Source: an uncultured Blautia sp. (GTDB lineage: Bacteria > Bacillota_A > Clostridia > Lachnospirales > Lachnospiraceae). Taken from it: DNA of 6,171 nucleotides. The notes under the pieces are model-generated. The model was not told the origin of the DNA. It saw nothing but the letters and a program-made list of their open reading frames with translations, and did no database searches. Below, piece after piece: positions 1 through 6,171 of the stretch (its first letter is position 1; each line of letters starts with the position of its first letter). Both the position numbers and the translations under genes were made by a program. The stretch covers positions 1 through 6,171 of the forward strand of contig CAJLTE010000143.1 in NCBI GenBank assembly GCA_905209435.1, in the 5' to 3' direction.

Positions 1-52
1 TGCCCATGCCGCCATATCCGATCAGTCCGTAAACTACTTTGTTTTCCCTCAT
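1..52 (-). CDS. Gfo/Idh/MocA-type NAD(P)-dependent oxidoreductase, N-terminal fragment (cut by window edge)
   Basis: Only the first 17 codons are inside the window; they read MRENKVVYGLIGYGGMG. A short polar start, a hydrophobic beta strand (VVYGLIG) and a GxGxxG dinucleotide-binding loop (G12, G14, G17) are the usual opening of a Rossmann fold. The wording GLIGYGGMG is typical of Gfo/Idh/MocA sugar or inositol dehydrogenases. The ATG at 50-52 is supported by a GGAGG ribosome site (complement of 59-63) six bases upstream. The gene follows the solute-binding protein gene in the same direction, separated by a hairpin, and such oxidoreductases are often found next to CUT1 sugar transporters. The family call rests on a very short fragment; another Rossmann enzyme is possible. 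Substrate and length cannot be seen. Confidence 0.7.
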   Translation of the reverse strand, partial: MRENKVVYGLIGYGGMG

Positions 53-68
53 TTTGAACCTCCATCGT

Positions 69-101
69 AAAAACAGCGGCTGATGAACACCATCAGCCGC
101 T
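69..101 (-). terminator. Intercistronic hairpin with short U tract (weak terminator or RNA-stabilising stem)
   Basis: Positions 75-85 and 91-101 form a perfect 11-bp inverted repeat (AGCGGCTGATG / CATCAGCCGCT) with a 5-nt loop. In minus-strand RNA it is followed by G and then only five U residues (complement of 69-73). It lies eight bases after the stop codon of the binding-protein gene and just before the ribosome site of the next gene. The stem is strong but the U tract is short. Partial termination or 3'-end protection of the transporter mRNA is therefore as likely as a full stop. Either would lower expression of the oxidoreductase relative to the binding protein. Confidence 0.7.
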
Positions 102-108
102 ATCGCTT

Positions 109-1815
109 TTACTTACTTAATTCTTCGTTGATTTCTTTAAGAATCTGGTCACCGCCCTGACTCTTCCAGTTCTCAACAAAAGTGTCGAATTCGCTGATAT
201 CTGCTTTTCCCATAACGATTTTTGAGAATGTTTCTTCTTCCATTTTCTTCAGATTGGCCCATTTTGTTTCCATGGTTTCTGTCTGACCGTTATATGCATT
301 GTAAACCGGTACATATTTCTCATTTACAGAAGGAGCATCTCCAACCAGGATGGCCACAAGTCTCGGAAGGTTGTTTTTGGCAATATCACTGTCCAGATTC
401 CATTTATCCAGGCTGAAGTCATCGTAAGGCTCTTTTTTCAGTTTTTTAACTGCTTCCATATCACTCTTTAACAGTATGTGTGTTGAGAAGTCAACATCAT
501 CCATGGTGATTTCTCCGGCAAGATATTTGGTCAGCACATCATAAGACACTTCAATTTCATCTGCATTGTCATAGGTGTTGTACAGAGGATAGAAGTCCGA
601 AGTAGCCATCTCTGTGGTAGAAACACCTTCGTCTACCCATTTCTGCTGATTTTTGATCAGGTAATTGACAATCTTAAATGCAGCTTCCGGATTCTTGCAT
701 GCTTTGCTTGCTACTACATATTGTGTTGTAGGCTCTGCCATATGAGTGTAATAGTTTCCATCCTCAGATAATGGTGTAAAGTATGCCTGCCAGTCTGCCG
801 CACCTGCCAGTGTAGCATCTGCCACTGTGTAACCAGACCACCATGGTCCAAAGAAGATTCCAACCTTGCCGGCCAGAAGAGGTTCTTTACTGTCACTTCT
901 TACAAGCATTTCCGGGTCGATCAGTTTATTTGTATACAGTTCTGAGATTTTTTCCAGTGCATCTCTGGTTTCCGGCTGGATAGAACCATACTCTACAGTT
1001 CCGTCCTCACCCTGCAGCCAGTACTGTGGGTATGACTGGAAGCTACTGAACAGCGGATCCAGTCCATACTGGTTTCCTCCGATTGCATTCATATGATCGG
1101 AATTACTCGGTCCGAGAATACCAATAGTATCATCCTCTCCATTTCCATCCGGATCCTGAGTAACAAACGCTTCTGCTACCTTTACCAGCTCATCCCATGT
1201 TCTCGGAGCCTCCAGTCCAAGTTTGTCCAGCCAGTCCTGACGGATCCACATTTCATTGATTTCACCTGCTGTTATGGCCGGAGCCGGAATCGCCATCAGT
1301 TCTCCATCTTCATTGGTGATACATTTCTGCAGTTCTTCACCGCCGGATTTCACATAGCTTTTCAGTGCATCTGAAGCATAATCATCAAAATATTTATCCA
1401 GTGGCTGGATCATATCGTATTTCAGAAGCGCTCTGTACTGTGTTGCATTTACGTTCATCAGCTCCGGAACGGTATTACTTCCGATACACAGATTCATTTT
1501 CTCTTCAAAGTCTGTGGATGATGCAACCCAGTCATATACAACTTCGATGTTAAGATCTTCTTTCAGAAAATCTATGTATGGATTATCGTCATAAGCCATT
1601 CCGTCCGGAAGCTTGGCATTCGGGTTCAGAGAACCACCAAGATGAACCGTTACGGTTTCCGGGTATTTGGACAGCGGCAGATCTTCTTTGGCTGTTCCTT
1701 CTGCCTCACTTACTGCCTCTTTCTGTGTGCTCTCTTCTGATTTTCCGCATCCTGCCAGTGAGGTAACGGCTAATGCCATTGCACTGGCAAATGCGATCAA
1801 CTGTTTCTTTTTCAT
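109..1815 (-). CDS. Extracellular solute-binding lipoprotein of a CUT1 sugar ABC transporter (LplA/AlgQ-like)
   Basis: This 568-residue protein is the likely substrate receptor of the transporter encoded just upstream. Residues 1-23 are a lipoprotein signal peptide: KKK after the start, a hydrophobic core and the lipobox LAGC with Cys23 as the lipidation site. An acidic Ser/Glu-rich linker follows to about residue 45, so the mature protein should be anchored to the outer face of the membrane. Its length, the segment PELMNVNATQYRALLKYDMI (118-137), WIRQDWLDKLGLEAPRTWDE (190-209) and the GKVGIFFGPWW segment (316-326) fit the large LplA/YtcQ/AlgQ type of family 1 binding protein. Residues 221-230 (DPDGNGEDDT) resemble the EF-hand-like calcium loop known in AlgQ2. 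The ATG at 1813-1815 has an AAGGAGG site seven bases upstream. The gene starts 14 nt after the second permease gene and is thus in its operon. An oligosaccharide ligand is likely but its identity is unknown. Confidence 0.93.
   Translation of the reverse strand: MKKKQLIAFASAMALAVTSLAGCGKSEESTQKEAVSEAEGTAKEDLPLSKYPETVTVHLGGSLNPNAKLPDGMAYDDNPYIDFLKEDLNIEVVYDWVASSTDFEEKMNLCIGSNTVPELMNVNATQYRALLKYDMIQPLDKYFDDYASDALKSYVKSGGEELQKCITNEDGELMAIPAPAITAGEINEMWIRQDWLDKLGLEAPRTWDELVKVAEAFVTQDPDGNGEDDTIGILGPSNSDHMNAIGGNQYGLDPLFSSFQSYPQYWLQGEDGTVEYGSIQPETRDALEKISELYTNKLIDPEMLVRSDSKEPLLAGKVGIFFGPWWSGYTVADATLAGAADWQAYFTPLSEDGNYYTHMAEPTTQYVVASKACKNPEAAFKIVNYLIKNQQKWVDEGVSTTEMATSDFYPLYNTYDNADEIEVSYDVLTKYLAGEITMDDVDFSTHILLKSDMEAVKKLKKEPYDDFSLDKWNLDSDIAKNNLPRLVAILVGDAPSVNEKYVPVYNAYNGQTETMETKWANLKKMEEETFSKIVMGKADISEFDTFVENWKSQGGDQILKEINEELSK
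1126..1155 (-). other. EF-hand-like calcium-binding loop encoded in the solute-binding protein
   Basis: The codons for residues 221-230 read DPDGNGEDDT. Asp221, Asp223, Asn225, Glu227 and Asp229 alternate as in calcium loops. The spacing matches the EF-hand-like site described for the alginate-binding proteins AlgQ1/AlgQ2 and seen in many LplA-type relatives. Metal binding here is inferred from the motif only, probably with a structural role. Confidence 0.6.
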
Positions 1816-1829
1816 TCTTTTTCCTCCTT

Positions 1830-2714
1830 TTATCCTTTTACTGATCCCAGTGTAATACCCTCTACAAAATATCTTTGCAGGAACGGGTAAACGATCAGTA
1901 CCGGTATCATAGCTATAAAGATTTTTGCAGAATCCAATGAAAGGTTATTTAATTTCATTGCCTGCGCAATCTGATCCACGTTCATCGTGGAATAATCCAG
2001 AGTTACTACCATCTGCTGAATGTAAGTCTGCAGCGGATAACTGCTCTGTCTTGTACTTAAAACCATTCCCTGGAAGAATTCATTCCAGTACATAACCATG
2101 GTGAACAGTGCAACTGTTGCAACCATAGGTTTTGCCAGCGGTACGTAGATAGATATCAGATTTCTCCAGGGGCCGCCGCCATCGACAAAACATGCTTCTT
2201 CCAGTTCTACTGGAAGATTTTTGAAAAAGTTTACTGCAAGGATTACATTGAATACCTGAAGTCCCGTTCCCAGTACCAGTCCAAAAATGTTATCCATCAG
2301 ATTATAATTTTTCATGGTGATATACCACGGAACCGTACCTCCGTTGAATAACATGCAGAATACGAAGATCCACATAAAGATATCTCTCTTCGGGAACTGC
2401 TTTTTCGTTCTGGATAACGGAAATGCTGCCATAAGGATACATACCATACTGATTCCTGTTCCCAGTAAAACCCTTTTAATAGATACCAGAAAGGAACCAA
2501 AGAATGCGGTCTCTCCCATGATCTTCTTATAGGAGAGCAAGTTGAAGCCAACCGGCCAGAGAGCAACCTGTCCAGCATTGACTGCTTCCCTGCTGCTCAG
2601 GGATACACAGAGAACGTACCATACAGGTACAATACAGATCAAAGTAATCGCAATGAGAATCACTACATTTAAAATGTCAAAAAACTTTGATCCGAGACTT
2701 TTATTCTCAATCAT
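1830..2714 (-). CDS. CUT1 sugar ABC transporter permease, LplC/YtcP-like (MalG side)
   Basis: This 294-residue inner-membrane protein is one half of the transport channel. About six hydrophobic segments are visible (roughly 14-37, 73-97, 112-131, 141-163, 196-216 and 263-283). The EAA loop that contacts the ATPase lies at about 172-195 (LEEACFVDGGGPWRNLISIY then VPLAKP). Cys175 replaces the second Ala of the usual EAA, while Asp178 and Gly179 are kept. The C-terminus FVEGITLGSVKG is characteristic of the LplC/YtcP/AlgM2 branch. The ATG at 2712-2714 has GGAGG (complement of 2723-2727) eight bases upstream. That ribosome site overlaps the TAG stop of the other permease gene, which suggests coupled translation. 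It should pair with the upstream permease to form a heterodimer. No ATPase is encoded nearby, so a shared MsmX/UgpC-type subunit is inferred. Confidence 0.95.
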   Translation of the reverse strand: MIENKSLGSKFFDILNVVILIAITLICIVPVWYVLCVSLSSREAVNAGQVALWPVGFNLLSYKKIMGETAFFGSFLVSIKRVLLGTGISMVCILMAAFPLSRTKKQFPKRDIFMWIFVFCMLFNGGTVPWYITMKNYNLMDNIFGLVLGTGLQVFNVILAVNFFKNLPVELEEACFVDGGGPWRNLISIYVPLAKPMVATVALFTMVMYWNEFFQGMVLSTRQSSYPLQTYIQQMVVTLDYSTMNVDQIAQAMKLNNLSLDSAKIFIAMIPVLIVYPFLQRYFVEGITLGSVKG

Positions 2715-2726
2715 AGTTACAACCTC

Positions 2727-3617
2727 CTAAAACAGTTTATAACCGGTAAATTTATCTGCCAGCCAGTAACCAACCGTAATCAACACAAGACTGATCACAG
2801 ATTTGAATAATCCAACAGCTGTTGCCAGTGAATACTGGAGATTCTGCAAACCGGCTCTGTATACCCATGTGTCAATAATATCACCTGTTGAGTAAACCAG
2901 CGGGTTATACAGGTTATAAATCTGGTCGAATCCTGCATTCAGGACATTTCCAAGAGACAGGATAGCCAGAAGTGCTACTGTTGTTTTGATACCCGGTAAA
3001 GTTACATGCCAGATTCTTTTGAATCGTCCGCAGCCGTCTACTGCCGCAGCTTCGTACAACGATCCATCCACGCCAAGGATCGCCGCAAGATAAACGACTG
3101 TGTTATAACCGAATCCTTTCCAGATATCCGTACCGATTACCAGAGGCTGGAAAAGCTTTGCTTCGCCAAAGAAGTTGACCGCATCGCCTCCGAACAATCC
3201 TATGATCTGATTCACCGGTCCTGTATACCCGAAAATATTCAGCACGATCTTCGCGAGAATAACCCATGACAGAAAATACGGTAAATATACGATTGTCTGG
3301 ATCGGACGTTTCAGTTTCTTCACTGCCAGTTCATTCAATAACAAAGCAAAGACCAGCGGGATAATAATATTTCCGATAATCTTGCCAACGGCAATGACAA
3401 CTGTGTTACGTAAAACCTGTGTAATGTCACTCATCTGAAACATATACTCAAAATTAGCCAGGCCAACAAATTTTGAATGGAGAATGCCCTGTCCAGGATT
3501 GTAATCCTGAAAAGCCATAACAATTCCGAACATTGGAACAATGCTGAAAAAGAACAGCCACAGTAATGCAGGGATCAGCATAATGTAATAGTGTTTCACA
3601 AATCTTTTGATGTACAT
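2727..3617 (-). CDS. CUT1 sugar ABC transporter permease, LplB/YteP-like (MalF side)
   Basis: This 296-residue membrane protein is the first gene of the transporter operon. The N-terminus (KHYYIMLIPALLWLFFFSIV) and the segment GIVMAFQDYNPGQGI are typical of LplB/YteP/AlgM1 permeases. Hydrophobic segments lie at about 11-34, 71-96, 106-131, 158-181, 206-230 and 266-288. The EAA loop is at 188-211: YEAAAVDGCGRFKRIWHVTL followed by PGIK, with Glu189, Ala190, Ala191 and Gly195 intact. The late segment IYNLYNPLVYSTGDIIDTWV (233-252) is another family signature. The ATG at 3615-3617 has GGGAGG seven bases upstream, and no earlier in-frame start is needed to reach family length. A candidate promoter lies about 40 bases upstream, after the terminator of the regulatory genes. 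It should act with the downstream LplC-like permease and binding protein in uptake of an oligosaccharide or modified sugar. Confidence 0.95.
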   Translation of the reverse strand: MYIKRFVKHYYIMLIPALLWLFFFSIVPMFGIVMAFQDYNPGQGILHSKFVGLANFEYMFQMSDITQVLRNTVVIAVGKIIGNIIIPLVFALLLNELAVKKLKRPIQTIVYLPYFLSWVILAKIVLNIFGYTGPVNQIIGLFGGDAVNFFGEAKLFQPLVIGTDIWKGFGYNTVVYLAAILGVDGSLYEAAAVDGCGRFKRIWHVTLPGIKTTVALLAILSLGNVLNAGFDQIYNLYNPLVYSTGDIIDTWVYRAGLQNLQYSLATAVGLFKSVISLVLITVGYWLADKFTGYKLF

Positions 3618-3656
3618 GAGTAAACCTCCCTTCCTTTATGGATAGTTTATCCTGTA

Positions 3657-3720
3657 ATCATATTTTTCACTAGACGATATTGTTTCAGATTCCACAGTCT
3701 TTTTTTTAATTCAAAAAAAA
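3657..3720 (-). promoter_or_regulatory. Candidate promoter of the transporter operon
   Basis: Read on the minus strand, TATGAT (complement of 3657-3662) matches the sigma-A -10 consensus at five of six bases. Eighteen bases upstream is GAAACA (3681-3686), a poor -35 that shares only the last three bases of TTGACA. An A/T tract (AATTAAAAAAAA, about 3700-3712) lies where an UP element would sit. Transcription would start near 3650, leaving a leader of about 33 nt before the ATG at 3617. A good -10 with a weak -35 fits a promoter that needs an activator, here most likely the AraC-type regulator encoded just upstream. A 5-bp palindrome (GGATA-AAC-TATCC, 3640-3652) sits at the predicted start site. 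Assigned by eye from sequence only. Confidence 0.5.
3660..3687 (-). promoter_or_regulatory. Imperfect direct repeat, candidate response-regulator operator
   Basis: On the minus strand TGAAACAATAT (3677-3687) is followed seven bases later by TGAAAAATAT (3660-3669). The copies differ by one missing C. They start 18 bases apart, one overlapping the weak -35 and the other the -10. AraC-family activators usually bind direct repeats near the -35. The repeats are short and AT-rich, so chance similarity is possible. Confidence 0.3.
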
Positions 3721-3747
3721 TGTCCGAATCAAATCGAACATTTTTTT
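3713..3747 (-). terminator. Rho-independent terminator after the two-component genes
   Basis: In minus-strand RNA, a run of seven A is followed by a 7-bp stem (UGUUCGA / UCGGACA, one G-U pair), a 6-nt loop (UUUGAU) and eight U. The stem occupies 3721-3727 and 3734-3740. The flanking A and U runs can extend the stem. The 5' arm and the A run lie inside the last codons of the response-regulator gene, whose TGA is at 3729-3731. Because the A and T runs are nearly symmetrical, the element could also work on the plus strand. It separates regulator transcripts from the transporter operon. Confidence 0.85.
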
Positions 3748-4739
3748 AATCTGCCTGCATATTCTGTTGGCGTACATCCGTATTCCTTTGAAAATACCTT
3801 TGTGAAATAATAAAAATTGTCATATCCCAGATCCGATGCGATCTGGGTGATGTTTTCTGTTCCTTTTGCCATCTTCCGGGCAGCCGCCTGCATTTTTCTG
3901 CTGATCACATAGTTATGAAAGGTATCACCTGTTATCTCCTTAAATCTCGTGCTGAAATAACTTCTGCTCATTCCGATCTGTGTTGCTACCTCTTCTGACT
4001 TCAGATTTTCTTCTATATGCTCGTCTGTATACAGGATCACTCTTGCAAACATATAAATATCCTTTGTTTTATCAGTCTGCAGACACGTCTGATACAGATT
4101 CTCCTTCCAGTTTTTTACCCATTCCAGCATCTCGTCCACAGAAGATAAGGATGGAAATTCAAGTTCTTCTCCTGTGAGTTTCTGGAAGCTATGGAAACTT
4201 TTTATAAAAACCCTTTCAGCAGTCCGCAGCTCCACGCCCCGGGTTATCTCGCACAGTCTGTTGAACTCACAGTCATTAAAGATCCATCTGGTATTCGTCC
4301 ACGCTTTTTCCAGCCTTTTCTGGAGTCCGGAATCCTCCTTCCGGGGTTCTTTTTTCGACTGATTTTCCTTATACTTTCTTTCTACAAGTTCCAGAATCTG
4401 GTCACACTCATCCCCATCAAAGCTTATTTTGGATATGTAATCCAGAGCTCCCAGTCTCAGGGCACTCTGCGCATAACGGAAATCTTCATACATGGAAAAG
4501 ACTACAAATTTCACATCCGGATATTCCTTTTTGCATCTTTTCATCAGTTCAATTCCATCAATCTCCGGCATATCTATATCTGTAAATACAATATCCACCA
4601 CGTTATCCTTCAGAAATTCCAGTGCTTTACGGCCATTCTGGACATTCCCCACAACTTCAAATCCATATTTACCCCAATCCATTATAGAAATCAAACCTTT
4701 TCTTGCCAGTTTATCATCATCTACAACCAATACCTTCAT
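3729..4739 (-). CDS. YesN-like response regulator: CheY receiver plus AraC-type DNA-binding domain
   Basis: This 336-residue cytoplasmic regulator should be phosphorylated by the adjacent kinase and switch on nearby genes. Residues 1-122 form the receiver domain: acidic residues Asp8 and Asp9 in VVDDDK, phosphoacceptor Asp54 in FTDIDMPEIDG, Ser82 at the switch position and conserved Lys104. Lys104 is followed by Ile, not the usual Pro. A linker of about 110 residues follows with no domain I recognise; it is shorter than in many YesN proteins. Residues about 235-334 are an AraC-type domain with two helix-turn-helix units: VATQIGMSRSYFSTRFKEIT (251-270) and ITQIASDLGYDNFYYFTKVF (297-316), ending in the signature GCTPTEYAGR. 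The ATG at 4737-4739 overlaps the kinase stop (ATGA), with GAGGG nine bases upstream inside the kinase gene, so translation is probably coupled. The likely target is the transporter promoter just downstream. Confidence 0.95.
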   Translation of the reverse strand: MKVLVVDDDKLARKGLISIMDWGKYGFEVVGNVQNGRKALEFLKDNVVDIVFTDIDMPEIDGIELMKRCKKEYPDVKFVVFSMYEDFRYAQSALRLGALDYISKISFDGDECDQILELVERKYKENQSKKEPRKEDSGLQKRLEKAWTNTRWIFNDCEFNRLCEITRGVELRTAERVFIKSFHSFQKLTGEELEFPSLSSVDEMLEWVKNWKENLYQTCLQTDKTKDIYMFARVILYTDEHIEENLKSEEVATQIGMSRSYFSTRFKEITGDTFHNYVISRKMQAAARKMAKGTENITQIASDLGYDNFYYFTKVFSKEYGCTPTEYAGRLKKCSI

Positions 4740-6171
4740 TTCTCCATACCCTCTTTTTCCGTCCCAGATCCTGTGATTTTGATTTTATTCCGAAGTTCTT
4801 CCTGTATCGGAATCAAAATTGTAATTTTGGTTCCATAGCCTTTTTTGCAATTAACAAACAGGTGCGTCTCTCCTTCATAAAAAGATTCCAGCATTGCTTT
4901 TACATATCGCAGACCGATTCCTCTGTTCCCATGCTGCATTTTTTTCACATCATAATCAAATGGTTCATTAATCTGATTGATCTCCTCCTGGGTCAGGCCA
5001 TTACCGCTGTCCAATATGGTAATGATCGCCAGTCCCCTGATATTATCCTCAAAGACCTGTATGGTGATCTTTTCATCATCTCCAAGTCCATACCGTATCG
5101 CATTTTCTACCAACGGCTGCAGCAGCATCCGCACTGTTGGCTGTTCCAGATAGCGCCCTTCTTCCACATTCATCTCAATCACAAAATCATATCGCATCTG
5201 CTCCAGTGCAATATAATCTTTCACAATATCGATTTCTGTTCGAAGTGTTGTCTGCATTCCTTCTTTTCCAAGATTATACGACAGCAGTCTTTTTAAGCGC
5301 TGTACAAATTCCGTAATATTGTCCTGACGGCTCATTCTTGCCATCCACTGAACGGAATTTAACGTATTGAGCAGAAAATGTGGATTGATCTGGTACAGGA
5401 GCTTCTCATATTCCGTTCGCTGAATACTTTTTTCTTTTTCCACAACATCATCTATCAGGTTCCTGATCTGTTCCTTCATCTGTTCCACTTCGTGCATCAG
5501 GTCATCGAATTCCTTGATCTCATACTCCTGTTCCGCCTCTTGTAAAGATCCATTTCCCACCTGAATCATCTGTTTTTGAAATTGATTGAGGGGTTTGCAT
5601 ACCAACCGGTAAAGGTAAAAAACTGAACTGGAAAAAATACCAAAAGCTGCCAGGATGATAACCACTAACTTCAGTCTCCACATATTCATTTCTTTCTGAT
5701 AGGTATTCTCCGGCAGTGCAATGGCATTGACATATCCGATGGAACTGCGATACGCCATGATTTTGTATCCTTCCTGATTTATCACAGCATATCCTTCTTT
5801 TTCCGGTAATTCCGACAAAAGCTTCTGTCCCCGGACGATCACCGGATTATTGCTGTACTGTACAATGCCATTTTCATCCAGTTCCATATAGGTATATGGC
5901 CATTTTTCTTTATTTAGTCGATCTGAAACACTCATATCCGGCTCCATTTCTGCATAAATATCCAGTACTCGTTTGTTTCCAAAGGAAACTCTCCGCATCA
6001 CGGATAGTACCGGCGTCTCCTTGATTCCCAGATAGGATGCATGCATAGCCTGAATGATATTCTCGGCACCCACTATCACTTTAGAGATTGTCTGATATGA
6101 CGGGTCCAGAACCCTGACGTTAAAATTCCCAATCAGTTCTTTTTGCTCTTTCGGATCGTAATATGCAATAC
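4736..6171 (-). CDS. YesM-like sensor histidine kinase, 5' end cut by window edge
   Basis: The reading frame stays open to the right edge, giving 477 visible residues. The GTG at 6077-6079 is not a convincing start, since 30 further sense codons (IAYYDPKEQKELIGNFNV...) precede it. The first membrane helix and part of the sensor lie outside. Numbering from the first full codon, residues 1-163 are an extracytoplasmic sensor portion, 165-187 a membrane helix (LVVIILAAFGIFSSSVFYLY core) and about 188-243 a HAMP-type linker. The His_kinase domain follows, with phosphoacceptor His264 in YQINPHFLLNTLNSVQW. The HATPase domain has N-box Asn356 (LLQPLVENAIRYGLG), the G1 box DSGNGL (387-392) and the G2 box GNRGIGL (414-420). 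This is the LytS/YesM class, in which kinase and AraC-type regulator genes are adjacent. The gene ends in the 4-nt overlap with the regulator. All catalytic motifs are present; the signal sensed is unknown but probably linked to the glycan imported by the adjacent transporter. Confidence 0.95.
   Translation of the reverse strand, partial: IAYYDPKEQKELIGNFNVRVLDPSYQTISKVIVGAENIIQAMHASYLGIKETPVLSVMRRVSFGNKRVLDIYAEMEPDMSVSDRLNKEKWPYTYMELDENGIVQYSNNPVIVRGQKLLSELPEKEGYAVINQEGYKIMAYRSSIGYVNAIALPENTYQKEMNMWRLKLVVIILAAFGIFSSSVFYLYRLVCKPLNQFQKQMIQVGNGSLQEAEQEYEIKEFDDLMHEVEQMKEQIRNLIDDVVEKEKSIQRTEYEKLLYQINPHFLLNTLNSVQWMARMSRQDNITEFVQRLKRLLSYNLGKEGMQTTLRTEIDIVKDYIALEQMRYDFVIEMNVEEGRYLEQPTVRMLLQPLVENAIRYGLGDDEKITIQVFEDNIRGLAIITILDSGNGLTQEEINQINEPFDYDVKKMQHGNRGIGLRYVKAMLESFYEGETHLFVNCKKGYGTKITILIPIQEELRNKIKITGSGTEKEGMEK

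Noticed and set aside
2312..2578. 88-residue minus-strand open frame inside the LplC-like permease gene
   Set aside because: It lies in an alternative frame of a clear permease gene and is Arg/Ser-rich with no recognisable features.
3618..3728. Catabolite-repression (cre) site or riboswitch in the intergenic region
   Set aside because: I found no match to the cre consensus, and the leader before the ATG is only about 33 nt from the predicted start, too short for a known riboswitch.
4191..4838. 215-residue plus-strand open frame antisense to the response regulator and the end of the kinase gene
   Set aside because: It is rich in Phe, Ile, Ser and His without any domain, has no convincing ribosome site, and spans two well-supported minus-strand genes. 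It is a shadow of their codon use.
4703..5296. 197-residue plus-strand open frame antisense to the kinase gene
   Set aside because: Its composition is typical of antisense shadows and no motif or start signal is seen. The minus strand here encodes the ATPase domain and part of the histidine region of the kinase with all motifs intact.
4736..6079. Kinase as a complete gene starting with GTG at 6077-6079
   Set aside because: The frame remains open for 30 codons upstream to the window edge, and this family needs an N-terminal membrane helix before the sensor domain. The gene is truncated by the window rather than starting here.
1..6171. CRISPR arrays, insertion sequences, tRNA or rRNA genes, phage or defence genes
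   Set aside because: No regularly spaced repeats, transposase-like frames, RNA gene signatures or defence motifs were seen. The window is almost fully occupied by six genes of one carbohydrate locus.

Overview
The window looks like part of a carbohydrate-uptake locus from a low-to-mid GC Firmicute, most likely a gut-type clostridium of the Lachnospiraceae kind. That placement is inferred from strong AGGAGG-type ribosome sites, the lipoprotein signal on the binding protein, the YesM/YesN-type two-component pair and the protein families; no phylogenetic marker is present. All genes lie on the minus strand, so the locus reads from the right edge to the left edge.

In transcription order: (1) a sensor histidine kinase cut by the right edge (4736-6171); (2) a CheY-AraC response regulator (3729-4739) that overlaps the kinase by the 4-nt ATGA; (3) a rho-independent terminator overlapping the last codons of the regulator gene; (4) a short AT-rich intergenic region (3618-3728) with a candidate promoter and an imperfect direct repeat; (5) two CUT1-type sugar ABC permeases (2727-3617 and 1830-2714); (6) a lipoprotein solute-binding protein (109-1815); (7) an 11-bp hairpin; (8) the first 17 codons of a probable Gfo/Idh/MocA-family oxidoreductase (1-52), cut by the left edge. 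The three transporter genes are separated by only 12-14 nt and form one operon. There is no stretch over 300 bases without a gene.

The likely job is as follows. The kinase senses an extracellular or envelope signal, probably glycan-related. The regulator then activates the transporter promoter. The lipoprotein captures an oligosaccharide or a modified sugar, and the permease pair imports it. No ATPase gene is in the window, so a shared MsmX/UgpC-type ATPase encoded elsewhere is expected, as known for the LplABC/YtcQ-YteP-YtcP family. The oxidoreductase may act on the imported sugar. The substrate cannot be named from this sequence.

I found no convincing undescribed system. The locus is a well-known architecture. 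The points most worth a second look are regulatory: the terminator-promoter junction at 3650-3747, the direct repeat at 3660-3687 and the hairpin at 75-101. The EF-hand-like calcium loop in the binding protein is also worth checking.
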